Notes under the pieces: generated by a model
Told to the model about the DNA's origin: nothing
The model's input: the letters and a program-made list of their open reading frames with translations, nothing else
Databases searched by the model: none
Shown here: positions 11,190 to 21,635 of the stretch, piece by piece
Numbering within the stretch: the first letter of the stretch is position 1
Layout: every line of letters starts with the position of its first letter
Program-made: the position numbers and the translations under genes
Source: Diplonema papillatum
Taxonomy: Eukaryota; Euglenozoa; Diplonemea; Diplonemida; Diplonemidae
Length of the DNA stretch: 64,000 nt
Direction of reading: 5' to 3'
Assembly: GCA_030068145.1 (NCBI GenBank)
Contig: JAPJBO010000242.1
Location: 1 to 64,000, forward strand

Positions 11190-12261
11190 AAAAAGGTGAT
11201 AACTTTCTGAACAGGCAGTTCGTTTTTTGGGTATTGGCCAGGGTCAGTCAGGGCACCATGCCACCGAAAAAGCGGGCGAGATTCGAGGGCACACTTGCTG
11301 GCTTTTTAGCTCCAAATGCAGAACCTGCTGGGCATGCTCGAGTGCGCCCGGAAGGAGAAGTGTCAGCAGCTCAAGTCGAAAGGAGCCAGGAAACTAGATC
11401 GGGGCTAACGTTCAGCTGGAACACAAGCAGACCCTTGTTGTCCTAACGCCTCTTCTTGCTGGGCGAGCAATGACACAGTATCCAACGTGGGACAAGAAGT
11501 GTCAGAAACTTCTGCCAAAAGGCAGCATTCCAACTGCCCAAGTTTCACCAATCTCTCAGGCCATACAAGTCCCTGAAGCAGGTGCGTATACAAAAATAAG
11601 AGCTCTTTCTCGACGGGGTGCCCCACAACATGGTAGACATTTAGGTGCTTTATATCTTTTTCGTTGAACGCAGTGCCTGATCGTTTTTTACGTAAAGCTG
11701 GATTCAGGACGCAAGTGAAAACGCCGCGGTTTGCGGCGACGAGCTTCTCTTTCTTCCAACATTTCATGTTTGGTAAAAAAAAAAAAAAAAAAAGACAAGC
11801 GCTTCGTGGGTTGTGCGTGCCGGACTTGATTTCCACACTCGTCTTTATCTTGATTCATTTTACACAGGTTAGGAATCCTGAACACCATCGGCGTAGGGCA
11901 ACGCAAGATTGTTAGTACTGAAGAAAGGTGAAGAAACGGCGGAGCACACCTGCTGGGAACCCTTTCACGTGGTCGCACAGCGCACACGGAGAAAGGAAGT
12001 GCGAAAGATCACGCGATTAAAAAAATCGAAACACGTGAAAACGGAATGGGCAAATGTGCTGAGGCCATCGAAACACCGCCGAAGAGGCATTGTTTCGATA
12101 AGGCCGGCCACGGGATGTCTGGTGGAGGGTCGTCGAGCATGGCACGTGCGATGCAGCTTTAGGTGGCTTGTTGCCAGAATCCGGAGGTGTGCACTTATGC
12201 CGATGCAGGTTTTTATGTTTCCCCGACGGTTTTTATTTGCATCGCTTGGCAAAGGGGGGGG
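11190..12261. other. no supported gene; contains an R3 repeat copy
   Basis: A short frame from 11259 (MPPKKRARFEGTLAGFL) has a basic start reminiscent of nuclear or transposase proteins but has no extension or domain. The R3 copy lies at about 11790-11915. No other signal was found. Confidence 0.35.
11790..11915 (+). repeat. dispersed repeat R3, diverged copy
   Basis: It begins after an A-run at gacaagcgcttcgtgggtt and ends at acgcaagattgttagtact. It is related to copies at 18301, 24228 (reverse) and 60085, and is the most diverged of the four. Confidence 0.6.
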
Positions 12262-12412
12262 GGTCGAATAATAAGAGTTATTTGACAGCTGGTTGTCTGA
12301 AAACACTACCACTATTTGAACCTGCTACTGTTCGGCTACCCGGAATTATTTTTAGTATTCGACAAATCGAATAATAACACAAGTGTTATTATTCGACCCC
12401 CCCCCCCCCTTT
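12258..12412 (+). mobile_element. MITE R4 (GTCGAATAATAA ends)
   Basis: The element runs from ggggtcgaataataa to ttattattcgacccc, so its ends are inverted repeats flanked by G- and C-runs. The interior shares tgctactgttcggc with the R4 copy near 18752. It has no coding capacity and is probably a non-autonomous DNA transposon. Confidence 0.7.
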
Positions 12413-12748
12413 AACAAGTTGCAAGACTTGCAAGAGTTTCGGTTGGCAAGCATGTGATTGCCGCCGCGGTCGGGCTGAGAGGTTCACCACGTACCTGCAC
12501 CAAAAGATCTGCACACCCCCACGATCCATCAAGGCTACCGCCACAATGACTTCGCGGCGTGATTCGCGGTTCCATACCGGCGTGTGGGCACGGGCTTGCG
12601 CTGCCGTGGGCCCGATCGCGCTCTTCACGCTACCATGGGATTGTCCCAATGGCTTCTATCCCAATGGTCCTAGCCAGCAGCTCAAGTCGGGAGAAAGCAG
12701 ACTGGAACGAATCTTCCCTCCTTAAGCAGAGGCCAGACGCGCGGAAGC

Positions 12749-13465
12749 TCACCTGACGAAGCGCCGTTCCTCCCTTAACAGGTTAGCAATTTCCTTCTCA
12801 ACTACACCTTGCTCGAGGACGCGCTCTCTCGGCCTGAGGCCACAGAAGCCAACTTCAGACCATCTGTGCTCCAGCCTGCTCGGGAGATCCGCAATGTTCC
12901 GATCCCCGGGAACCCATTGGAACCAAACCCTGGCTCTCGCTTGCGCCAGGAACTCCCAGAGCGCATGAACAGGAGCCAGGAGCTGTTTCGTCCTGGACTT
13001 CCCTTGAACCAGGTTCCCAAGCACTGTCTGATTGTCTACCCAGACCGAGACAGTGTAGTCCTTCCGCCCCGTGAACCATAGTCGAAAGGCCACAGAGACC
13101 GCCGCGAACTCCAGAGCATGGATCGGCAGACCGGACCCCTGCGGAACCGCATAGGAGAAATACTCGACAGCCACCGGACGATCGTCTTCCAGTACTATAC
13201 AGACGGCGCCTAAACCATACAAGCAAGCATCGGTGAGGAGGACGTACCTGATGGCACAGCCACGCTGGACCGCCCTCACCGGCTCCGATCTCTGGAACGT
13301 GCTCGGGTCCCCCTCCAACACTTTAACCCACCAGCTCAAGGCAACCTCAAGGGGCTCGCCGGGGTTTCCCACAAGTCGTTCCTCGGCATCCCCTCCTTCC
13401 GTCCGGAAGGTTTCTGATACCGCGAATCGCTTTTTGCACCATCCGTTTTTGGGACAGGTGCGCAC
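12749..13465 (-). mobile_element. retroelement fragment with RNase H domain (fossil)
   Basis: The encoded segment shows an RNase H fold: TDACLYGLGAV (first Asp), ALEFAAV (Glu), VWVDNQTVLG (Asp) and WVPGDRNIADLPSR near the end. This pattern is typical of the RNase H that follows the RT of YR (DIRS-like) or related LTR-kin elements. Only this part of the element is recognisable here. It is read as an old, broken copy unrelated in detail to the elements at 29.8-36.5 kb. Confidence 0.7.
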
Positions 13466-14389
13466 TCCAGGCGAGGTTTTAGGTTTTCGTTCTCCTCACC
13501 ACGGGCACTCATAGAAAAGGACATGCTGCCAAATTTTCGACGCCGATTCTCACCGTCTAAAAGAGCTGCAGGCCTTGTGATGTGAGGACCCTCGCTGATC
13601 CGGCCACGCTGCAACTTGAGCTCTTGATTGTCAGAGCTTTGTAACAGTAGCAGTGATTTCCGGTTGGTACTGGAAGTACCGCTGGTGCTGGCACCAGACT
13701 CCTGCACCAAATTGTGTTGGTTGACGGTGGTTTTTTTTCTGGATGACTGCTGTATGCTCCTCCAACATTATCTCCGGGATTGCTGTCCTGCATCATCTCG
13801 GCGAGCCAGACAACTCTACAAATATGTCGCCGTGTGAAAGGCACACTACCAGAACCACCGTTTCAGCCACGGACGTGACTCTTTCGAATCAGTTGATCAG
13901 TTCCGCAGGAAACAAACTATGTTGACCTTTCTTTGTTTGTGGGTAGTTTTTTTCTTCTTTTTATTCTTTCAAAGAATTCGGTGGAAAAAAAAAGACTTTG
14001 CTTCTTTTTCTTCCCTTTTTTTTGGATGGTGGGCGCATTGAAGATATGCCACGGCAGGAGGGGGCGGCAGCTGCTGGGTCGGTGTCATCTGGGTCCGTAT
14101 TGGCTTCCAACAGTTTTCGGGTCAGGATCCATCCCATGAGAGATCCAGCCGCTAGGTCAGGATCATCGGGGTGGGTAGCCACCTACCCATCATAGGACAC
14201 AGATTCCATGAATACACCCACGATCTACGTATGTATTCACATCGCTACCACCGAGGGTATCATTGTGCTGAGCGGTAGATACACACACCACGTGGCCACG
14301 TGCATACATGCACGTGTGCAGCGGCACCGCAAACGCCGTTGTGGCGGTGAAAGCTGCCGGTCGAGCAGCCACGGGTCGAGATCAAAGCG
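13466..14389. other. no gene; repeat R5 copy at about 13600-13725
   Basis: R5 (ctgcaacttgagctct, then gctggtgctggcaccagact) is shared with 62985-63085. The remainder is T-rich and then GC-rich sequence without coding signal. Confidence 0.5.
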
Positions 14390-14555
14390 CTGGCCGTCAA
14401 CGCGGTGGCCGTCAACGCGCTGGCCGTCAACGCGCTGGCCGTCAACGCGCTGGCCGTCAACGCGCTGGCCGTCAAAGCGCTGGCCGTCAAAGCGCTGGCC
14501 GTCAAAGCGCTGGCCGTCAAAGCGCTGGCCGTCAACGCGCTGGCCGTCATAATGT
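14390..14555 (+). repeat. 15-bp minisatellite (about 11 units)
   Basis: A near-perfect array of gctggccgtcaacgc and gctggccgtcaaagc units. The two variants are clustered (AACGC, then AAAGC, then AACGC), which points to block duplication. Because the unit is 15 bp, every frame stays open across it, so the long ORFs here are not genes. Confidence 0.9.
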
Positions 14556-14862
14556 CTCGTTCGTCTTATCTTCTTGGACGGTGCGTGTTCCGGAGAAGAT
14601 CTGCTGGTACGCAGGAAGCGGTATTGGTGGCGACAGCAGCAGACACCCGCGAACGCCGAGCCGCTCTTCGTTGCGGAGGTTGTGAAAGCTGCTGGTCATA
14701 CAGCAACGGGCCGAGATCGAAGCGCTGCCGCAGAGTGCAACGGAACGAGTCTCGCCGCGGAAGAGCGTTGAAGTATGGGTAAAAAGTAAGTCACCGGTGT
14801 CGCCTGGGGCGGGGCCAACGTGATAAAGCCGCCGAGCAGCGGCTGCCGGCTTACCGTGACAC

Positions 14863-15010
14863 CTTCTACAAGTAGTTGGTTTTTGTGAATTAGCTACCGT
14901 GTGGAAAGAGTCGTGAAGCCAAGATGCGGTCGACCACCGCGAGCTTTTCGCGCCGGTGGACTCGCCCAGCATGAAGGTTGGCGTCCCTGTCCGGCGGCGG
15001 CGGGACCGTG
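14863..15010. repeat. duplicated segments, including a piece of the membrane-protein exon
   Basis: 14863-14952 is nearly identical to 15234-15320 (shared tgaattagctaccgtgtgga and gtcgtgaagccaagatgcgg). 14956-15010 is a close copy of coding exon sequence at 15553-15606 (gtggactcgcccagc, then gtccctgtccggcggcggcg). So the 3' part of the membrane-protein gene was partly duplicated downstream. It may be a dead exon copy or an alternative last exon. Confidence 0.65.
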
Positions 15011-15448
15011 GCTTATCCCGCGGTCCAGCGCATCCCAGCTTCGGACAAGCTTTCACTCAGCAACGGTGCAAGAAAGTCGGTTTCAACCACAGCAAACCAA
15101 CCATGGTCATGGTTGGTCTACACTTCCGCCCACTTTGTGGTGCCTTTAACATTGTGTATCTTGTTGCTTTTTTGGGTGATGAAAGTTGCTTTCTCGCGCA
15201 CTGTGGTAACCTTTGGGATGGAATGTGCGCAGCGCCTTCTACAAGTAGTCGGGTTTGTGAATTAGCTACCGTGTGGAAAGAGTCGTGAAGCCAAGATGCG
15301 GTCGACCACCGCGAGCTTTCGCTCAGCGGTCGTGGTTCTGAGAGTTGCGGCGCGCCTGCTCACGCTAACCGCGACCAACTATGGATGGATTGCTTGAGCA
15401 TCATCCATTTTCGGGATTGTTGCACACTCATTCTCGTTCCGGCGGCGG

Positions 15449-18400
15449 TCAGATGGTCATTTCCGCCTCGGACGAGCTCGTGCGGGATCGAGCGAAGGAG
15501 TCGACGAAGATCTCGCCGCCCCACCACGGGGCGTCGAGGCTGTCGGAGACGCCAGTGGACTCGCCCAGCGGGAGGTTTGCGTCCCTGTCCGGCGGCGGCG
15601 GGACGGTGCGGGCGGTGCGCCACTCGTCGACACGCCGCGACAGCTGCTGGTAGTGGCTGGCCCTGATTTCGTCGTGGACCGTCGTCTGGTATGGGGTGCT
15701 CGGGATGCTTGGCTGGCAGCACGCGTAGTTGGTTTGCGGCCGCGAGACATCCTGCAGCTCGATCGCTTGGTTGGCCATCAACCGCTCGGCCAGGGCAAGC
15801 ACCCCTTCCGTCTCGTGCGCGGCGGCCCTCTTCTCCCGCTTCACGATCGCAAGCCCGGTCGCCAACACGCAAACCGCGAAAAGGCCGCTCGCGCTGACCG
15901 CGAGCCACGAATGATCTTCCGGCGTCCGCATTCTATCCTCCGGCGCCGTCTTCGACGGCGGCACGGGCACCAGCCGCACGCTGTCCACCCCCGTCTCCCG
16001 GAGCACCGTGTACTGCATGAGCGGGCTCCGGAACTTCTTCACCGAAATCAGCTCCGCAATCGCCCAGCTTCGTTGGTTCTGTTGGAAAGAGGGGGGGGAA
16101 TCTTAGTTCAATGACTAGACAGGACACTGCCTCTCATGTATGGTTGATGTCAGCATCGAAGAAAGCGTAAAATAGAAAAGGAAATTGCACGCAATCGCCC
16201 AGCTTCGTTGGTTCTGTTGGAAAGAGGGGGGGAAATCTTAGTTTAATTCGAGACTGGAGGTCCTATGAACATGCAATGGGAATAGCCTCTATTCGAGCCA
16301 ACCCCACTCTTCTTGCAACAATTGCGAAAGTGCATTGTTTTTGGACTAGTTAATAGTGAGGAGCAAGCCTTTTTTCCCCCTGCCAAAAGGCAAGGGGGTG
16401 GCAGAGTGAGCGGGCGTCGGCCTTCAGGCCGGTAGGCCCGGGTTCGAACCCCGTCCATCACACTTTTTCGGTCGAAGATTGTTTTCGAGGTTTGTTGCGT
16501 TTCGGGGTTCAGTGCCCGAAATTTGCGTTTTTTGCGGAGTTTCTCAGTATCTCGCGGTATTTGGGTACCACGGGAAACGGAGTCGGGGGGGTTGCTACCA
16601 CACGCCGGACTCAGCGTACCCGAACTTTGTTTCGCCCGCACTTTGCTTAGAACTTAGGGTCTCCCCCCCGGACTGGCGCCGAGCTTGCCATCACAGGCTA
16701 AACTTGCTACTACACGCCGAACTCAGCGTACCCGAACTTTGTTTCGCCCGCACTTTGCTTAGAACTTAGGGTCTCCCCCCCGGACTGGCGCCGAGCTTGC
16801 CATCACAGGCTAAACTTGCTACTACACGCCGAACTCAGCGTACCCGAACTTTGTTTCGCCCGCACCTTGCTTAGAACTTAGGGTCTCCCCCCCGGACTGG
16901 CGCCGAGCTAGCCAACGCAGGCTAAACTTGCTACCACACGCCGAACTCAGCGTACCCGAACTTTGTTTCGCCCGCACTTTGCTTAGAACATAGGGTCTCC
17001 CCCCCGGACTGGCGCCGAGCTTGCCATCACAGGCTAAACTTGCTACCCGCCGAACTCAGCTCCGCCCGAGTCAGCGTCACCAGAACCCGAACTTTGCTTC
17101 GCCCGAACTTTACTGTTTCCCGAACTTTAACTGCTGCCTCCAGTCTCGCCCCGCGCCGGCCTTTAGCCGAGCGCACGTACTGACTAGGCAAGACACTGCC
17201 TCTCATGCATGTTTGATGCTAGCATCGATGAAAGCGTAAAGTAGAAAAGGAAATGGCACGCAATCGCCCAGCTTCGCTGGTTCTGTTGGAAAGAGGGGGG
17301 GAAATCTTAGAGTATAAAGAGCGCGCGGTGCTTGCACAACTGAGGCCAGCGTGATGGGCCTTTCTTCGGAGGAGGCCCGCGCACTCAAAGTTCGACTTAC
17401 CGGTATATGCACGTTTTTAACCGCAGGGTTTTGAAGGTTTGTTCAGAAAAAGGTCGTGAGCGAAGGCCTTGCTGCTGCTGCCTTGCCGCTGCTGCCTTGC
17501 CGCTGCTGCCTTGCTGCTGCTGCCTTACCGCTGCTGCCTTGCCGCTGCTGCCTTTCTGCTGCTGCCTTGCTGTTGATATCTTCCTCCTGCTGTTGCCTTG
17601 CTGCTGCTGCTTTGCCTCTGCTGTCTTGCTTCTGCTGCTGACTTACCCCTGTTGCCTTGCGCATCTTAGTATAGTTTAGGCAGAACTCTGTCTTTCATGC
17701 ATGATTGGTGCCAGCGTCAAGTCTTCTTTGAAGAAGAAGCTAAATAGAAACGATAATATTGGTATGTAAGAGTGGTAAAGGGGGTGTGTGGTCCTTTTTA
17801 AGATGGTTTGTTGCGCTCTCTCTCCCTTAAGGTTGCCCCCCGAGGGAACCGGCTGTGAGCCGAAACTCGGCGCCGGTCTCTCCGGACTGCACCAAAAAAA
17901 AAAAAAATGCACCAGGAGAGAACTTCGCGGCGGATCACAAAGCACCCGCCCTGCACGAGGCACGCGCCCAAGACCCGTGCACGGCTACTGTAGCACCCTC
18001 CATGTTTGCACCTTCCTCGGATGCTACGGTTGGGAAGGGGCTTCAAAGTAGTTGGGAAAACACGTTCCCCTTCCCCGCGTTCTCCGTGTGGGGTTACCAC
18101 CGGGCACTTGCCGCAGCAGCCGCAGATACGTCCTTCGCCCTTGGCTCACTTTCGGGAGGTGTCGCTGCTCACCTACCAGTGTGTTCCTGGTTGTTGCCCT
18201 AAAAAAAGAGTGGAAAAGAGGGTGTACAGCTCTCAAAGCAGGGTATAAACATTGGGGAGGGGGAACTGACTTGTACTTGCAACGGAGTGTAAGACTCCGT
18301 AAAAAGACAGGCGCTTCGTTTTGTTTGTGCGTGCCGGTTGATCGGTTCCCCACTTGTATATGCCCTGTGTCATTTTTCAAGTAAACGAATTCTGATCAAC

Positions 18401-21400
18401 CACCAAACACGCAGCCTACGTCTTTTTGGCCCTGCGCAAAGCATTGAAGGGCGACCCGCAAGATTGCTAGTACTAAAAAGTCTGGCGCAACCGAATTGAC
18501 GCGAGTTTGTTTGTCCGTGAGGGGGAAGATAGCCTGTTAGTGAGTGAACATGGTCGGTAGGCCAATCTCCTCCCGAACACTGCTGCCCGCGTTCTCTTTC
18601 AGTTTACCACTAGAAACGAAAAAAAGGCATACGTTGCCATCCAGGTGAACTTCAATCTCCAGTGAAAGCGGCTGGACGAGATGCGTATCGACAGCCAGAT
18701 CGTGGAGCTTTTGGGCGCACCTGTGGGTTCATGAAAGGATCGCCCATTAAAGGGAGGGAGTCGAATAATAACAGTCATGTGACGTGCGCCTGGCTGTCAA
18801 AATGCTTACTATTATTTTGGACCCTGCTACTGTTCGGCATGTGTCAAGCCTCCCTGGATAATCTTTCAAAGGGGGGGTCGTGTTCGACCCCCTCCCTTTA
18901 GTATTAGACGAATCGAATAATAACACAGAGGGAGTCCAACTTCTGGGGCTGGGCTGCACCGTTCAGTAAAGGGTCGAATAATAACACCTCTCTGTGTTAT
19001 TATTCGTCCCTTTACTGAACGGTGCAGCCCAGCCCCAGAAGTTGGAGCTGAAGCTGGAGTTCAAAGAAAGCGAGTTTGCCGATGGGTCTCCTTGGCTAAA
19101 AGCCCGGGGTGATCTCTCACGATGGAGACCCTGCCGCAGCGCATTTTACACCCATCCTTTCGTGGCGTGTGCAACGCCGACTCTCCTTCGAGTCTTTCTC
19201 TCCTTCTAGCTGAAGGCCGAACGACTCCTTGTTGATGATCCCAGTCAACGCCTACGAATGTGTACTGATTTGCATCAGCAACAAATTCCACTTGTCACGC
19301 TGTCCCGGCCACGGCTGCCCACTTTTGCGCCCTAGTTGCGTATAAGTCGATCTTTGAGTGCGTGCCCCTCCGAAGAAAGGTCCATCACACTTGCGCCCTA
19401 GTTGCGTTTGCTGTCGCGCGGGTTTCTCCCCCTGGCACGCACGCTTCGTTTTAGAGTTAAAGTTCGCTTGAAATTCCGGGGTTTTAGGGTCTCCGTGTGA
19501 CCGTTGATGAATGGGTTCTCTTAGAGCAAGAAAGGGCTATGTGGTTACGGGTTGTATATTTAGTGCACGCTTTCGTTTTGGGTTATGGTCCGGGACTGTT
19601 TGTGACCGACACCAAGTACATTCCTTCGTCGAGTGTAGCCTTGGGCCCCCCACGTTCTACAAGTTGAGCATTGAGTTCTTTAAGGTGCAAGTGCCATCAA
19701 GGCAGGCGAGCACTGTTCACGGGCTAGTTGAGCAGGGGTTGCCTTGTAGCCCGTACCGGTCTGTTGTCCGCGTTTATATGTATTTGTGAGGCCAGTGCAC
19801 GGGCAACTTGGCCCCTGTACTGTACAGTACTGCAGTTACATGGCGCGTCACGCTGTGTCACTGCAGTTCGAGGCTTTTCACTTACCATCTCCGTAGTTTG
19901 ATAGACGTGCACACCACCGCAAGCTTATATCTCACCACCCCCCTCCGTCCCTTGTTTGTGTGTGCGGGGCGACGGTTCCAGGCACTCAGACACCCACAGG
20001 CACCGCAGAGCCCAAAACCAGGTTTTTGGCTGACACCGGCTTTTTCGCTCGGTCAGACAAAGAGCTAAAGTCCCCTGGCGCAGGGGCAAGGCTGATAAAA
20101 AGCAGGCCATACCCATGTCGTCGGCGGTCTTCAGGCCACAGGGGACAACCCCCGAGACACACCTCGGCAGGACAAATCCAGACGATCTGTGCGTGTGCGG
20201 TTGATTTGTGGCAGACTTTTACTTCGGGACTTCGTGGCGACGTTGCTCTTCGATCTTTCGATGTCGGCTCTTAGTAACCTAGACAAGCAGAATTGTCTAA
20301 GGGTCGGATTGTTCACCTAGTAACAGGGAACGTGAGCGGGGTAGCTTCGTGCTGCCTCCATTCTTTGGGCCATGCCCCGATACGAAGGGGGCCCTCCTCG
20401 AAGCCTTAGCGCTCCAGGAGGACGGGAGGATCACTACTTCTCCTGTTGGTAATAAGATGGTCAACCTCAACCACGCATGCCATGAAATCAAAGACTGGCA
20501 AATGAAAAGAGACTGAGCAACGCAAGCTTGTGAAGCACACCTCGAGCGCGGTTTGTCTGACCCCCATGACGACGCTGAGGTTGCACTTGATGTCCGCTTC
20601 CCACGTGAGCGGGTCCCCGGCGTCGACGGCGCGGGTCAGCGACACCGCGAGGATGCGAGGAGCCCGGCAGGGGATGGCCTCCCGCGGGCACATCTTCCTG
20701 CGGTGCGGGGGGAAGCACATTTGGGCGTCGAGGTGCCGATCTGGCTCCCTGCACAGGTAGCTGTCGCCGGAGGACGCCCCTCGCAGGTAGTCGGTGCACC
20801 CGCAGCGGGAACCAGCGTCCGGTGGATCCAGCAAGGGTACGTACTTGTAGCCCGGGCATTCGATCCAGCCTTCGGGGCAGAACCCAACGTGGCGTTCGGA
20901 TGATACAAACTTCTGCATCGCGGCGCAGCGGCCGACGTCGTCGAGGTGCGCGCAGTACCACTCGAGGCGGTCAAACTCGTCGACGGACACTTCGGTGGTT
21001 TCCGGCTTGCAGGAGCAGATGCGAGGTGAGAACCCGGGGTAGAACGGGTGCTGCGCGTCGTGCGTGTGCGGTGACTCTGTCGTCGCCGCATCGCTCTTCA
21101 CGTCAGGGAGCTCAGGGCACGGCAGCTGCTCGCAACCGCGCTCGGGGTTTTTCCCCGAGAACGAGGTGCCGGCGCAGTCCTCGGCCTGGGCCACGCCGCA
21201 CGAGCCGGCGGGCAAGCACCACAAGCCGCCGTCCAGGGGGGAGTCCCCCTGGGTGAGGGAGTCCTCGTCTTCGATGAAGTGCCATCCGGCGATCTGCGTG
21301 GCGCGGCGTATGTCGGCGGCGGGGTCTATTAAAATGACGCACGCCTGTGCCGCCGAGGCTGCGGAGGCCGGAGCCGCGTCAACCTCGAACCCGAGCACGA

Positions 21401-21635
21401 GCTGGCCGGGGATCGAAGGGACGAGCGCCGCCACGTCGGTGAGGACGCACTCCCGCGGCGGAAGCGGAGACGCCAGGCGTTGATACCGCTGGGCGCCCCC
21501 CGCGCACCGGCCGACGCTCGCCGCCGCCCACGCAAACGGCGCGGCACCCCCGCCGGTCACGCTCGAAAGCGCCCCGCACGGCGCTGGGCACACGGAAAGA
21601 TACAGCAACGACCCGACCACAGCCCCGAATTTCAT
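15449..21635 (-). CDS. secreted-type cysteine-rich single-pass membrane protein, two exons, family unknown
   Basis: Exon 1 (21635-20541, 365 codons) starts with a signal peptide (MKFGAVVGSLLYLSVCPAP), followed by a long ectodomain. Its second half is rich in paired cysteines (RICSCKP, EWYCAHL, GFCPEGWIECPGY, SRCGCTDYL, KMCPREAIPC). Exon 2 (16078-15449, 209 codons) gives the end of the ectodomain, one membrane helix (about residues 423-444, WLAVSASGLFAVCVLATGLAIV shortened here to its core LFAVCVLATGLAIV), a basic stop-transfer KREKR and a cytoplasmic tail of about 120 residues ending in TSSSEAEMTI. The 4,462 bp intron has a gtgtgc donor and a cag acceptor, both phase 0; total about 574 residues. 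Joining these two exons is an inference from phase, strand and topology. An additional exon within the intron cannot be excluded. A cell-surface receptor or adhesion role is possible but unproven. Confidence 0.72.
16056..16240 (-). repeat. duplicated splice-acceptor unit upstream of exon 2, first copies
   Basis: The end of exon 2 plus its acceptor (plus-strand gcaatcgcccagcttcg, then ttctgttggaaagaggggg) recurs at 16193-16235 and 17262-17305. Together with the segment gacactgcctctcatg it forms a unit of about 130 bp present at 16112-16240 and 17178-17312. Each copy carries the same cag acceptor, so the intron contains decoy acceptors. Confidence 0.75.
16386..16462 (+). repeat. tRNA-derived head inside element X, copy 2
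   Basis: It contains gtggcagagtgagcgggc (A-box-like), the hairpin cggccttcaggccg and the B box gggttcgaacccc. The anticodon arm has only a four-base loop, so this is judged a SINE-type promoter and not a functional tRNA gene. Confidence 0.6.
16597..17045 (+). repeat. 112-bp tandem repeat, four units
   Basis: The marker actcagcgtacccgaac recurs at 16609, 16721, 16833 and 16945, exactly 112 bp apart. Units differ by only a few bases, so expansion is recent. Confidence 0.92.
17178..17312 (-). repeat. duplicated splice-acceptor unit, second copy
   Basis: Begins at actgactaggcaagacactg and ends with ttctgttggaaagaggggg. It is paired with 16112-16240 on the other side of element X. A third, more diverged trace (gcagaactctgtctttcatg) lies near 17681-17750. 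Confidence 0.7.
17315..17460 (+). repeat. dispersed repeat R7
   Basis: Shares gagcgcgcggtgcttgcac, aactgaggccag and a gttcagaaaaaggtcgtgag block with 56873-56965. Confidence 0.55.
17465..17665 (+). repeat. CTGCTGCCTTGC-type minisatellite
   Basis: An array of ctgctgccttgccg variants, about 15 bp per unit. The open frames across it (LLPCCCC or AAALPLL) are products of the repeat. Confidence 0.88.
18301..18476 (+). repeat. dispersed repeat R3
   Basis: Runs from gacaggcgcttcgttttgtt to cccgcaagattgctagtact plus an A-run. It is a good copy, close to those at 24228 (reverse) and 60085. It lies in the long intron of the membrane-protein gene. Confidence 0.75.
18752..19047 (+). mobile_element. R4-type MITE cluster
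   Basis: Copies of gtcgaataataaca occur near 18770, 18912 and 18971, with the inverse at about 18993. The interior tgctactgttcggc matches the R4 copy at 12258. The right part forms the large palindrome listed separately, suggesting nested or tandem MITE insertions in the intron. Confidence 0.65.
18936..19045. repeat. 110-bp near-perfect palindrome
   Basis: Two 52 bp arms (left start ccaacttctggggctgggct, ending cgaataataacac) are reverse complements with one mismatch and are separated by only six bases (ctctct). It would form a very long hairpin or cruciform. Confidence 0.92.
19605..19775 (+). repeat. dispersed repeat R6
   Basis: Shares gtgaccgacaccaagt, gggccccccacgttctaca and gagcaggggttgccttgta with 60976-61090, in the same orientation. 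Fragments of the middle recur near 57064. Confidence 0.65.

Larger units (their letters stand above)
16248..17172 (-). mobile_element. composite tRNA-headed element X, copy 2 (opposite orientation)
   Basis: It is bounded by CGAGACTGGAGG near 16249 and CCTCCAGTCTCG near 17142, plus the shared flank ending in tagccgagcgcac. A tRNA-like head lies on the plus strand at 16386-16462. The middle is a 112-bp tandem array rather than the 16-mers of copy 1. It sits between two copies of the duplicated acceptor unit, inside the long intron of the membrane-protein gene. Confidence 0.7.

Noticed and set aside
11259-11446. MPPKKRARFEG frame as start of a transposase or host nuclear protein
   Set aside because: Only a basic start; no further conserved segment in this or nearby frames.
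14260-14780. ALAVN- and RWPST-type repeat proteins on both strands
   Set aside because: A 15-bp array gives open frames in every direction.
16386-16462. Functional tRNA gene
   Set aside because: Good A- and B-box words, but the anticodon arm has a four-base loop and the sequence recurs inside a second repeat copy.
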